A stretch of 6,266 bases of DNA from positions 1-6,266 of the forward strand of contig JAAXHV010000332.1 of the NCBI GenBank assembly GCA_012270695.1, given 5' to 3'. Position 1 is the stretch's first letter. The number at the start of each line of letters is the position of its first letter. The DNA is from Gammaproteobacteria bacterium (lineage in GTDB: Bacteria; Pseudomonadota; Gammaproteobacteria; Eutrophobiales; Eutrophobiaceae). Positions 1-6,266 of the stretch are shown piece by piece. Position numbers and translations under genes: made by a program. The notes under the pieces were generated by a model that was not told the DNA's origin, made no database searches, and saw nothing but the letters and a program-made list of their open reading frames with translations.

Positions 1-675
1 GGAAGCGATTATCGGACGTGTACCCCGGGCCAGGCCGAGTTCTTGTATTATGAATACGCGCAAGTCTGATGCGTGCCAATCATCGATGGGAATCTGAACG
101 TCCTGCAGCTCGCCGTTGCGTTGTACTTCAATACTGATGTTGCCGGTATTGCCGACACGTCTGGCGATAGAGAGACCGGCTTCCTGCCAGTGTTCGATGG
201 CGCGCCCATCGACCGTAACTATACGATCACCGCTTCTAAGGCCAACTTGGTACGCAACGGAGTTCTCCTCAACGTCAATGATCGGCACGTTCTGAGAAAC
301 GTTGACAAGCTGGAAACATGCGATAATGAGAAACGACAGAATAAAATTCGATGTGGCGCCGACCAGGATCAGGATGAATCGCGAATGCAACCTGGCATCT
401 TCGAATGTATTCGTCAGTCCTTGTTCCTGGGTCTCTTTGTTCTTCTTGTTCAGGAATTGGGGGAAAGTCCAGAAGAAAGGAACCAGACAGATACGAAACT
501 CAGTGCCTTTCCTGTTGGTAAATCGTTTGACGACCGGGCCGACGCCAAATTGCCACCAAACGACGTCAACGCCTACTCGTCTTGCAGCCAGAAAGTGGGC
601 GGTTTCATGGACGAAAAGATTGAAGGTGGCCGCACATAAAAAAAGAAAAACGTACCAGATTACATCCAAAATCAT
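1..675 (-). CDS. RseP-like site-2 protease (M50 family), N-terminal part
   Basis: Intramembrane zinc metalloprotease, 225 codons visible, open at the left edge, so the C-terminal part lies outside. A first membrane helix (about residues 4-33) ends in the zinc-binding HETAH motif (His23, Glu24, His27). A GTEF stretch at 57-60 aligns with GTEY of E. coli RseP. A second helix (about 99-123) carries GATSN at 106-110, where RseP has GPVAN. A periplasmic PDZ domain follows (about 128-200; GLRSGD and VDG at 145-157), then a segment like the RseP PDZ1-PDZ2 junction (ELGLARG...PII), so a second PDZ is likely. The LDG motif with the third zinc ligand would be outside the window. The family cleaves transmembrane segments of regulators such as anti-sigma factors; the substrate here is unknown. 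The ATG at 675 has an AGGGA about 7 nt upstream. Oddity: the conserved Gly-Gly-Tyr loop after the GTE stretch is replaced by FFWTFPQF. The dxr and bamA neighbours of housekeeping rseP are not seen, so this is probably a paralogue. Confidence 0.9.
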   Translation of the reverse strand, partial: MILDVIWYVFLFLCAATFNLFVHETAHFLAARRVGVDVVWWQFGVGPVVKRFTNRKGTEFRICLVPFFWTFPQFLNKKNKETQEQGLTNTFEDARLHSRFILILVGATSNFILSFLIIACFQLVNVSQNVPIIDVEENSVAYQVGLRSGDRIVTVDGRAIEHWQEAGLSIARRVGNTGNISIEVQRNGELQDVQIPIDDWHASDLRVFIIQELGLARGTRPIIAS

Positions 676-821
676 CGGGCTTCCCTGCTCATGATATATC
701 CGCCGCAATTCACTCGAAGGCCCGCGTATGTTGCGCCGGCGTTATCACGATGTGACAGGATCGTGACCGCAGTGAAGGCAACCTGGGTGGGGTTGATGCG
801 GATTATGAAATTGTGCAACAT
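672..821 (-). CDS. Possible 49-residue leader ORF before the protease
   Basis: An open frame of 49 codons starts with ATG at 821-819, about 14 nt after the transcription start predicted from the minus-strand promoter at 842-869. It stops with TGA at 674-672, overlapping the protease ATG by 4 nt (ATGA). A GGGA lies 7 nt before the ATG. This arrangement would fit translational coupling or a leader peptide. The predicted product begins MLHNFIIRINP and ends GGYIMSREAR; it has no recognisable domain, signal peptide or clear membrane helix. An opposite-strand frame also crosses this region and also ends in an ATGA overlap, so chance is a serious alternative. Even if the whole frame is not translated, its last seven codons (ATG at 692) could form a minimal coupled leader. 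Confidence 0.2.
   Translation of the reverse strand: MLHNFIIRINPTQVAFTAVTILSHRDNAGATYAGLRVNCGGYIMSREAR
745..766. repeat. Perfect 7-bp inverted repeat in the divergent region
   Basis: TCACGAT at 745-751 and ATCGTGA at 760-766 are perfect reverse complements around an 8-nt spacer. Three related GTGA-started octamers lie in tandem on the plus strand at 752, 763 and 772, spaced 11 and 9 nt, close to a helical turn. It lies about 80 nt downstream of the predicted protease transcription start and about 90 nt upstream of the reductase promoter. It could be an operator for a dimeric regulator or a hairpin in the protease leader RNA. No regulator family is recognised from it. Confidence 0.4.
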
Positions 822-837
822 CAGAGTATCCCGAATG

Positions 838-846
838 TGCTATTAT
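838..846 (+). promoter_or_regulatory. Extended -10 promoter element for the reductase gene
   Basis: TGC followed directly by TATTAT fits the extended -10 form (TGn plus TATAAT). There is no good -35 at the usual spacing: a TTGTGC at 811-816 is 24 nt away, which is too far. Extended -10 promoters can tolerate this. Transcription would start near 853, leaving only about 23 nt before the ATG at 876. A second AT-rich hexamer (TAATAT, 851-856) is an alternative -10. Confidence 0.4.
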
Positions 847-869
847 AGCCTAATATTCCACCTGATCAA
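842..869 (-). promoter_or_regulatory. Sigma70-like promoter for the site-2 protease
   Basis: Read on the minus strand, a TTGATC (-35; 869-864, 4 of 6 consensus) is followed after 16 nt by a perfect TATAAT (-10; 847-842). The start of transcription would be near 835, giving an untranslated or leader region of about 160 nt before the protease ATG at 675. It is the best promoter match between the two divergent genes. Its -10 overlaps the -10 of the plus-strand promoter, so the two probably compete for RNA polymerase. Confidence 0.6.
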
Positions 870-875
870 CCCGTT

Positions 876-1910
876 ATGAACTTATCTGAAGAAGCTAGTA
901 AGTTGCGCCACAAGTGGAATGATTTGGCCAGGCTGATCTTCCACACGGGACGGCGCCTCGTCTCACAGAAACCCATGGCCGAGAGAGTGGATATGACTGG
1001 CAAAAACGTCATTATCACTGGCGGGGCCCGGCAATCCATCGGCTACGAGGTAGCAAAAACCCTTGCCGCATGGGGGGCGCACGTAACGGTAACGTCGCTG
1101 GAAGACGTCGAGCCTTTACAGCAGGCGCTGCATAGCGACCTGCAGGAAATGCCTGGCAAGGATAGCTCTTATGAGCGCCGGGTGGTCGCGCGTCACATGA
1201 ACCTGTGTGACCCGAGGAGCGTTGCAGATTTCGTCGCCTGGTATGGCAGCAACCATGAAAGGTTGCACGTCCTGGTCAATAACGCAGGCGTGTTCAAGGA
1301 TATAGCCGGCCTGAGCAAAACGCCGATCCTGTCTGATGATGGCATCGAAATTCACTGGCGCACCAATTTCCTCGGCACTTTTCACCTTACCAGCCTGCTT
1401 TTACCGATGCTCGCCGAGACCGGCAGACTGACGGGTGATGCCCGCGTTGTCATTACGTCGTCCCACGTATACGAAGACGGACGGAATGAACTCTTCTTTT
1501 CCGAGGAACCGGAGGATTATAAATCCTGGCGTTCGTACTCGCAGGCTAAACTGGCGCTGGTGCATCTCAGCTTTGAAATCCAGCGTCGCTATGCCAAGGA
1601 ATACAACCTGCAATCCGTGGTGTTGCATCCCGGCTCTGTTCGCACCAACCTGACTTCATCGGGTCTGGACGGCAATCCTGCACTCAAGGCCGTACACAGG
1701 TTGTTTGAGCCGGCGCTGGCGCCGTTTTTCCTGAAGTTGGAGCACGGAGCTCAGACAACGATTACCTGCGCGACCAAGTCACCCATCGAAGGGGGACGGT
1801 ACTACGAACGCTGTGCCGTTGCAGAGGCATCGGAGCAGGCGAACGACGAGGCTGTAGCCAAGCGCTTATGGGAAATGGCGGATGGCTGGGTTTCCGGTCT
1901 GTCCGTGTGA
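876..1910 (+). CDS. Short-chain dehydrogenase/reductase, retinol-dehydrogenase/WWOX-like
   Basis: NAD(P)-dependent oxidoreductase of 344 residues with a Rossmann fold; substrate unknown. After an N-terminal extension of about 40 residues, the first beta strand and glycine motif are at 44-56 (ITGGARQSIG). NNAG is at 135-138, the catalytic serine is Ser195 or Ser196, Tyr221 and Lys225 form the YxxxK pair, and the PG motif is at 252-253. The C-terminal part (GGRYYERC, then RLWEMADGW near 330-338) resembles retinol-dehydrogenase-type SDRs. The glycine motif is unusual: the central glycine of TGxxxGxG is missing and it reads somewhat like the enoyl-ACP-reductase motif, yet the active site is the classical YxxxK. 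The start is uncertain. The ATG at 876 is the first after an in-frame TAG at 846-848 and lies just behind the promoter but has no Shine-Dalgarno sequence. ATGs at 975 and 993 are in frame, the latter preceded by GAGAGAG. The first 40 residues look helical and may be a membrane-associating or spurious extension. The gene is transcribed alone. Confidence 0.93.
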   Translation: MNLSEEASKLRHKWNDLARLIFHTGRRLVSQKPMAERVDMTGKNVIITGGARQSIGYEVAKTLAAWGAHVTVTSLEDVEPLQQALHSDLQEMPGKDSSYERRVVARHMNLCDPRSVADFVAWYGSNHERLHVLVNNAGVFKDIAGLSKTPILSDDGIEIHWRTNFLGTFHLTSLLLPMLAETGRLTGDARVVITSSHVYEDGRNELFFSEEPEDYKSWRSYSQAKLALVHLSFEIQRRYAKEYNLQSVVLHPGSVRTNLTSSGLDGNPALKAVHRLFEPALAPFFLKLEHGAQTTITCATKSPIEGGRYYERCAVAEASEQANDEAVAKRLWEMADGWVSGLSV

Positions 1911-1971
1911 CAGGAGATAAAAGGAACCTGTTCGAAGCCGAAGGCGCTTGATTTAATCGATCAGGTGTCAG

Positions 1972-4900
1972 TCAGTACCCGGCGCGGCCTGTGCTCTGCA
2001 CGGATATTGAGGGATCCACGGGGTCCGTATCTTCGTGAAGTACTTTTACACGTAGATGGATTGCTGTTATTGCCGGCACGAGCATCATCAGTATGGCTGT
2101 GGTAAAGAGAATGCCGAAACCGAGCGATGCGGCAAAGGGAATCAGAAACTTCGCGTGAATAGCCCGTTCCAGGATAATCGGCGTGAAGCCGAGAAAAGTG
2201 GTTATCGAGGTCAGGAAGATGGGACGAAAACGTGCTTTGGCGCCCTCGATAATCGCGGTGCGCGCGGGAGCGCCCTCCCTGAGGCGCTGATCGATAAAGT
2301 CGATCATAACCAGGGAATCATTCACCACAACCCCGCTGAGGCCAACGAAGCCAAATGCTGAAGTGCTGCTGAAAGGTATACCCAGAATCAGGTGGCCCAG
2401 GATGGCTCCTGTCAGTCCGAACGGGATGACAGCCATGATGATAAACGGTTTGCTATAAGAACGAAGAGGTATCGCCAACAGGCAGAAAATCACAAACACG
2501 GCAAGAATCATGCCACGATTCAAGGCGTCGAATGACTCGTACTGTTGTTGCTGTTCGCCGCCTAACGTATACGTCAGGCCGGGGTCTGCGGCAATGAGTT
2601 GCGCCAGGACAGAACCCTCCAGGATTTTATTGGCTTCCCCGCCGGAAATTACGGCCTGGTCCACGTCTGCAGTGACCGTGACGACCCGTTGCCCGTCCTT
2701 GCGCTTGATCGCCGGGGGTGAAATGCCTTGGTTCAGCTCAGCTACCTGACTCAAGGGCACCTCGACACCGTCCGGAGTACGGATGAGGTACCCTTCGACA
2801 TCGGTGATGGCATTGCGTTCATCTTCAGGCAGGCGCACATAGGCCCGGACCTCCTCGCGCCCCCTCTGCACGCGCAATGCTTCAGCGCCAAAGAAGGCGG
2901 CGCGTGCCTGCCGGGCCATTTCATCAAGGGTGAGCCCAAGCGTACGCGCTTCCGGCCGCATTTCGAGCTGAACTTCCTTGATGCCGGGGGTATGATCAGA
3001 ACGAACGTCGAAGACGCCCCCCACACTACGCAGATCATTGACCACAGAACTTGCGATTTGTGCGAGGCGCTCCGGGTCATGGTGCGACAAAACGGCCTCG
3101 ACAGGGTTACCCAGTTCGATCAGTTCACTGCTGAAGGTAAGGCCGCGAACATACGGAAGAATTCCTACTTCATCACGCCACAACTGCAGTACCTGCCCGC
3201 TGGTAATCTCTCGCTGCTGCGCACTCAGCAATTTGAACTCGATGGTGGCGATATTGGCTTCCGGATTCAGCGATAGCTTGGGGACGAGAGAGCCACCCAT
3301 GATGCGGGCCCGTTGGCCGACGGTTACCGTCACACCGTTGAGAAGCGGCTGGGCGCTACCAGGCCGGTCGCGTTCGAGCCGTTCAATAACCCTGTGTCCG
3401 GCCGCCTCCAGATCTCTTGCCACCTCGTAGGTTTGTTGCGCAGTCGTCCCATCGGGCATCTCCAGACTGGCCGTTACGAAGTCTCCCTCCACCACTTCGG
3501 TGAAAGCAGTCTTGACGATTCCCGCCGGTATCAGGGATACACTGATGATAAGTATACCGATGGCCCCTGCGATCGTTAGCATGGGTTGTTTCGTCGCGAA
3601 GCGAAGTCCCCGATCCAATGGGCCTTGCAGAAACCTGTTCACGCTTCGGTCGACACAGCCCTGGGTCCATGCGAAGAACCGATCGATAGCGCCGCTCGGC
3701 GCAGTTCCAGGGCCAGGCAGGTGGGACAGGTGGTTAGGCAGGATTAATAACGATTCAACCAGGGAAATCATCAGCATGGCGATCAGGACGATTGGTACGG
3801 GACGCATGATGTCGCCAATACCACCGGGAAGAAACAACAATGGGGTAAAGGCCGCGATCGAGGTGAGAACGGCGAACGTCAACGGCACCTTGATGCGACG
3901 CGCGCCGCGGATGGCCGCAACGACGCCCGGCGTGCCCTGTCTGCGTTCGTGGTGGATATGCTCTGCAACCACGATGGCATCATCAACGACTATGCCGATG
4001 GCAAGGACGAACGTGAACAAGGAAATAGAGCTGAGTGAGAGATCGAACATCAGCATAACGGCCAGGGCGCCAATACCCGACAGCGCGAGTCCCACGGCTA
4101 CCCATACGGCAAGCCGGATCTCCAGGAACAGCGTCAGGGCGATGAAGACGAGCAACAGGCCCAGGAGACCGTTCTTTAACAGAAGATCCGCGCGTTCCGA
4201 ATAGATGTGGGATTCATCATTCCAGTTGACGATGCCTATGCCGTCGGGGAGCGATGGGACCACCACGTTTGCAATGTGCTCTCGTACTGCCTTGGAAACG
4301 CCCATCACCGGCTCGCCTTCAGCCCGATAGACTTCGACGAACGCGGCAGGCTGATTCTGGTGCCGGATGATCAGGTCCGTCTTTCTGAAGCCATCGCGCA
4401 CCCGGGCTATATCGCCGAGGCGCACTACTGTGCCATCACTGCGACTGATGACGATAATTTCTTCAAAATCCTGTTGATCATAACGCTGGCCCAGGGTACG
4501 CACGCGCACCTGGGACTCCCGGGTATCGATACTGCCGGCCGACAGGTCCAGGGAGCCGAGTCGAATTGCATCGGCAATATCCTCCAGCGTGAGTCCAAGA
4601 GCCCGCAACCGCTGCAGCGGCACTTCGATGGAGATTTCATAATCACGCACGCCGGTCACATCCACGTCGGACACGTCCGGCAATGCAGCAAGTTCATCCT
4701 CGACCTGATACGCCAGCTCCTTGAGCGAGCGTTCCGAGACATCGCCATAGACAATCAGGCGGATAATGCTCTGGCGGTTGGTCATTTCCTTGATCACGGC
4801 GCGTTCGGCGTCGGCCGGGAAGGACTGGATACGGTCCACCGCGGATTTGATCTCATCCAACGCCTGGCCGACGTCAGTACCCGATTTCAATTGGACCCTG

Positions 4901-5205
4901 ACGGAACCCGCTCCCGGGGCTGCCACGGACTTCACTGCTTTTACATCTTTCAGCCCCCTGACCTGGCGCTCGATCTTAACGACGATGGACTCCTCCACTT
5001 CCTCCGGAGTGGCGCCGGGATAAGCCATGGAGACCTCAACATTGTTAAACGGCACGGTGGGCCATGCTTCCCGCTCAAGACCGGTCAGCGCCACCAGTCC
5101 CGCGGCAATGATGGCAATCGCCAACAGGTTGGCGGCAACTCCGTTGCCCGCCATATAGGCGATGGGCCCCGGTCGTTCGCCGTTGATAATATCCCTGGAG
5201 TTCAC
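1972..5205 (-). CDS. RND multidrug-efflux-type permease (AcrB/MexB superfamily)
   Basis: Proton-driven inner-membrane pump of 1077 residues, near the usual full length, working as a trimer with the adjacent adaptor and an outer-membrane channel. Two homologous halves are visible: TM1 about 23-41, porter domain with YPGATPEEVE at 62-71, TM2-TM6 about 345-489, TM7 about 542-561, second porter domain to about 890, TM8-TM12 about 896-1044. TM4 carries the proton-relay pair Asp408-Asp409 (GIVVDDA). TM10 reads GVVVNDS (958-964): the AcrB Lys940 position is Asn962, followed by Asp963. This makes it one of the divergent ACR_tran pumps rather than a close AcrB relative; substrates cannot be predicted. 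Heavy-metal CusA type is less likely because no methionine relay is evident. The start is GTG at 5205, overlapping the adaptor stop by 4 nt (GTGA) with no strong Shine-Dalgarno, so translation is probably coupled. The N-terminus GPIAYMAGNGVAANLL is typical of the family and supports this start over Met18. The C-terminal tail of about 25 residues is polar. Confidence 0.97.
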   Translation of the reverse strand: MNSRDIINGERPGPIAYMAGNGVAANLLAIAIIAAGLVALTGLEREAWPTVPFNNVEVSMAYPGATPEEVEESIVVKIERQVRGLKDVKAVKSVAAPGAGSVRVQLKSGTDVGQALDEIKSAVDRIQSFPADAERAVIKEMTNRQSIIRLIVYGDVSERSLKELAYQVEDELAALPDVSDVDVTGVRDYEISIEVPLQRLRALGLTLEDIADAIRLGSLDLSAGSIDTRESQVRVRTLGQRYDQQDFEEIIVISRSDGTVVRLGDIARVRDGFRKTDLIIRHQNQPAAFVEVYRAEGEPVMGVSKAVREHIANVVVPSLPDGIGIVNWNDESHIYSERADLLLKNGLLGLLLVFIALTLFLEIRLAVWVAVGLALSGIGALAVMLMFDLSLSSISLFTFVLAIGIVVDDAIVVAEHIHHERRQGTPGVVAAIRGARRIKVPLTFAVLTSIAAFTPLLFLPGGIGDIMRPVPIVLIAMLMISLVESLLILPNHLSHLPGPGTAPSGAIDRFFAWTQGCVDRSVNRFLQGPLDRGLRFATKQPMLTIAGAIGILIISVSLIPAGIVKTAFTEVVEGDFVTASLEMPDGTTAQQTYEVARDLEAAGHRVIERLERDRPGSAQPLLNGVTVTVGQRARIMGGSLVPKLSLNPEANIATIEFKLLSAQQREITSGQVLQLWRDEVGILPYVRGLTFSSELIELGNPVEAVLSHHDPERLAQIASSVVNDLRSVGGVFDVRSDHTPGIKEVQLEMRPEARTLGLTLDEMARQARAAFFGAEALRVQRGREEVRAYVRLPEDERNAITDVEGYLIRTPDGVEVPLSQVAELNQGISPPAIKRKDGQRVVTVTADVDQAVISGGEANKILEGSVLAQLIAADPGLTYTLGGEQQQQYESFDALNRGMILAVFVIFCLLAIPLRSYSKPFIIMAVIPFGLTGAILGHLILGIPFSSTSAFGFVGLSGVVVNDSLVMIDFIDQRLREGAPARTAIIEGAKARFRPIFLTSITTFLGFTPIILERAIHAKFLIPFAASLGFGILFTTAILMMLVPAITAIHLRVKVLHEDTDPVDPSISVQSTGRAGY

Positions 5206-6266
5206 TTTACCGAGCCAGTCCTGGTCCTGACAGCCATGCCTTCCACGGCAAACTGTATCCCACTGGTGATCACGGCCTGACCGCTCTCCAGGTCACCGGT
5301 CACGAATACCTCATCATCGGCGCGCTGCAACACCTGTACCGGAATGATACTCACCGCGCCGCGGCTGTTTACCACCCAAACCTCATTGCCCGGTTGCAGG
5401 GCCGCGCGCGGCGCGCGGAAATAACTCTCTGGCGCAAGTCCCGCGAGCTCCACCTCCACGAACTCCCCGACCAGCAAGGGAGGAGGGTCGCCGGTAACCA
5501 CGCTCGCGCCCACCGGCATGCCCGCGGAAAACGGTTCCGGCACGCGCACAACCACGTCGATGGTGCGGGTCTGCTCGTCCACAGAGGTCTCGCCTCGGTC
5601 CACGTAGCCTTTCCAGGCATATTTCCCCGCGCCGTAACGGGTAGCTACGAGCGCCTGGACTTGTTGTTCTCCATCACCTGCCTCAAGCTCCCACAAGCCC
5701 GGTATCAGGGCCGCGTCACTATCGGACAGGGGCACAACCACTTCCACGGCATCGGATGCAAACAACCGGCCTACAGCCTGGCCCGCCATCACAACCTGTC
5801 CCGTATCCACGGATTCTTCACGCACGTGGCCGTCGAAGGGCGCAGTCACCCGGGTCCTGGACAGCGCCAACCTGGCGTCGGCAAGCAGGGCCTCTGCGCG
5901 TTTCAGTTCGGCGCGCGCCGCTTCCAGTTGCGGTTCTCTCAGGGTAAGCGGACTGATGCCGGCCTGCACTGCCGTGTCCTTTTGCCGGTCGGAGTAACGT
6001 TCATACTCGGCCCTGGCAATAGCCGCCTGTTCCTGTTCTTCGAGCAAAACCACCTTGCGCGCGGCGAGATTAGCCTCCGCTTCCTGTACCCGGTACAGGT
6101 AGTCCGCTTCCTCGATACGGAAGATAGTCTGGCCCTCCTGTACCCGTCCTCCACTCTGGAATCCGGCATCCACCCAAACGATTCTGCCGCCGACCTGTGG
6201 CGCGATATCGACTTCAGCGGCCGGCCTGACCGTGCCTGCGCCGTACACCGGTATGGCGCCTGAACC
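5202..6266 (-). CDS. RND efflux periplasmic adaptor (membrane fusion protein), 5' end missing
   Basis: Periplasmic adaptor that bridges the RND pump to an outer-membrane channel. 354 residues are visible, and the frame is open through the right edge. The GTG at 6248 lies inside the first lipoyl-side beta strand (IPVYGAGTVRPA), so it is not the true start; signal peptide or lipobox lies outside. Domains in order, numbered from the edge: first lipoyl half about 10-50 (VGGRIVWVDAGF, GGRVQEGQ); alpha-helical coiled-coil hairpin about 57-136, with its turn near GISP at 103-106; second lipoyl half about 138-172 (RVTAPFDGHV, DTGQVV); beta-barrel about 173-265; membrane-proximal domain about 270-354 (RAPRAAL, VWVV, GLESGQAV-like turn). 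The hairpin length suits a TolC-type channel. Its stop overlaps the pump start by 4 nt, so the two are one transcription and translation unit. The operon promoter is outside the window. Confidence 0.96.
   Translation of the reverse strand, partial: GSGAIPVYGAGTVRPAAEVDIAPQVGGRIVWVDAGFQSGGRVQEGQTIFRIEEADYLYRVQEAEANLAARKVVLLEEQEQAAIARAEYERYSDRQKDTAVQAGISPLTLREPQLEAARAELKRAEALLADARLALSRTRVTAPFDGHVREESVDTGQVVMAGQAVGRLFASDAVEVVVPLSDSDAALIPGLWELEAGDGEQQVQALVATRYGAGKYAWKGYVDRGETSVDEQTRTIDVVVRVPEPFSAGMPVGASVVTGDPPPLLVGEFVEVELAGLAPESYFRAPRAALQPGNEVWVVNSRGAVSIIPVQVLQRADDEVFVTGDLESGQAVITSGIQFAVEGMAVRTRTGSVK

Larger units (their letters stand above)
676..875. other. Divergent intergenic control region
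   Basis: This 200-bp spacer separates the protease and reductase starts. It holds the two overlapping promoters at 838-869, the inverted repeat at 745-766, the GTGA direct repeats at 752-779, and the possible leader ORF ending at 672. It becomes AT-rich at about 840-858. No tRNA, known riboswitch or insertion-sequence end was recognised. Confidence 0.6.

Noticed and set aside
73..639. Long plus-strand open frames opposite the protease
   Set aside because: The minus strand encodes a clear M50 protease with HExxH, membrane helices and a PDZ domain; the plus-strand translation has no recognisable domain.
691..879. Plus-strand 62-codon frame ending in an ATGA overlap with the reductase start
   Set aside because: The plus-strand promoter element lies inside it, no upstream promoter or ribosome binding site is seen, and the product looks like random translation of a control region. 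It also lowers confidence in the opposite-strand leader ORF, which has the same kind of overlap.
1911..1928. Shine-Dalgarno-like AGGAGATAAAAGGA just after the reductase stop
   Set aside because: No ATG, GTG or TTG starts a meaningful frame at a suitable distance; it leads into the 3' end of the oppositely oriented pump gene.
1936..1968. Possible terminator hairpins in the convergent spacer (AAGCCGAAGGCGCTT, and GCGCTTGAT with ATCAGGTGT)
   Set aside because: The first stem is only 3-5 bp with a bulge and weak T-rich tail; the second needs three G-U pairs and has no T-tract. Neither is a convincing intrinsic terminator.
4207..5280. 357-codon plus-strand frame opposite the pump (similarly 5394-6263 opposite the adaptor)
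   Set aside because: Both lie antisense to strongly conserved RND and adaptor coding sequence, crossing the gene junction in the first case; they are codon-bias shadows with no domain.
6246..6248. GTG as start of the adaptor
   Set aside because: The frame stays open upstream to the window edge with family-typical residues (AIPVYGAGTV), and a start here would remove the signal peptide and part of the conserved N-terminal strand.

Overview
The window looks like a chromosomal segment of a Gram-negative bacterium, probably Pseudomonadota and perhaps Gammaproteobacteria. The basis is a tripartite RND efflux operon, an RseP-like intramembrane protease, moderate GC and sigma70-like promoter hexamers. 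Neither genus nor species can be read from it. There are no rRNAs, tRNAs, insertion sequences, CRISPR arrays or clear horizontal-transfer scars.

Layout: (1) Positions 675 down to 1, minus strand, hold the first 225 residues of a site-2 protease (M50 family, RseP-like). The gene runs off the left edge, so it has no stop codon here. (2) Positions 676-875 form a divergent regulatory region. A good sigma70-type promoter points left toward the protease, and an extended -10 element points right toward the next gene. The two -10 elements overlap. The protease leader contains a perfect 7-bp inverted repeat and an open 49-codon frame that meets the protease start in an ATGA overlap. (3) Positions 876-1910, plus strand, encode a short-chain dehydrogenase/reductase of the retinol-dehydrogenase/WWOX-like type with an atypical dinucleotide-binding motif. 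(4) A 61-bp convergent spacer has no convincing terminator. (5) Positions 6266 down to 1972, minus strand, hold an efflux operon: a periplasmic adaptor (5' end outside the window) followed with a 4-nt GTGA overlap by a complete 1077-residue RND pump.

The adaptor and pump should form the inner-membrane and periplasmic parts of a tripartite exporter. The outer-membrane channel is not visible and may be upstream of the adaptor or encoded elsewhere. The protease is a diverged S2P paralogue rather than an obvious housekeeping RseP, because the conserved Gly-Gly loop after the active site is replaced. Its substrate is not visible. No direct functional link between protease, reductase and pump can be shown. 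The most unusual part is the divergent control region at 672-869 together with the diverged protease it drives. I did not find a clearly new multi-gene system.
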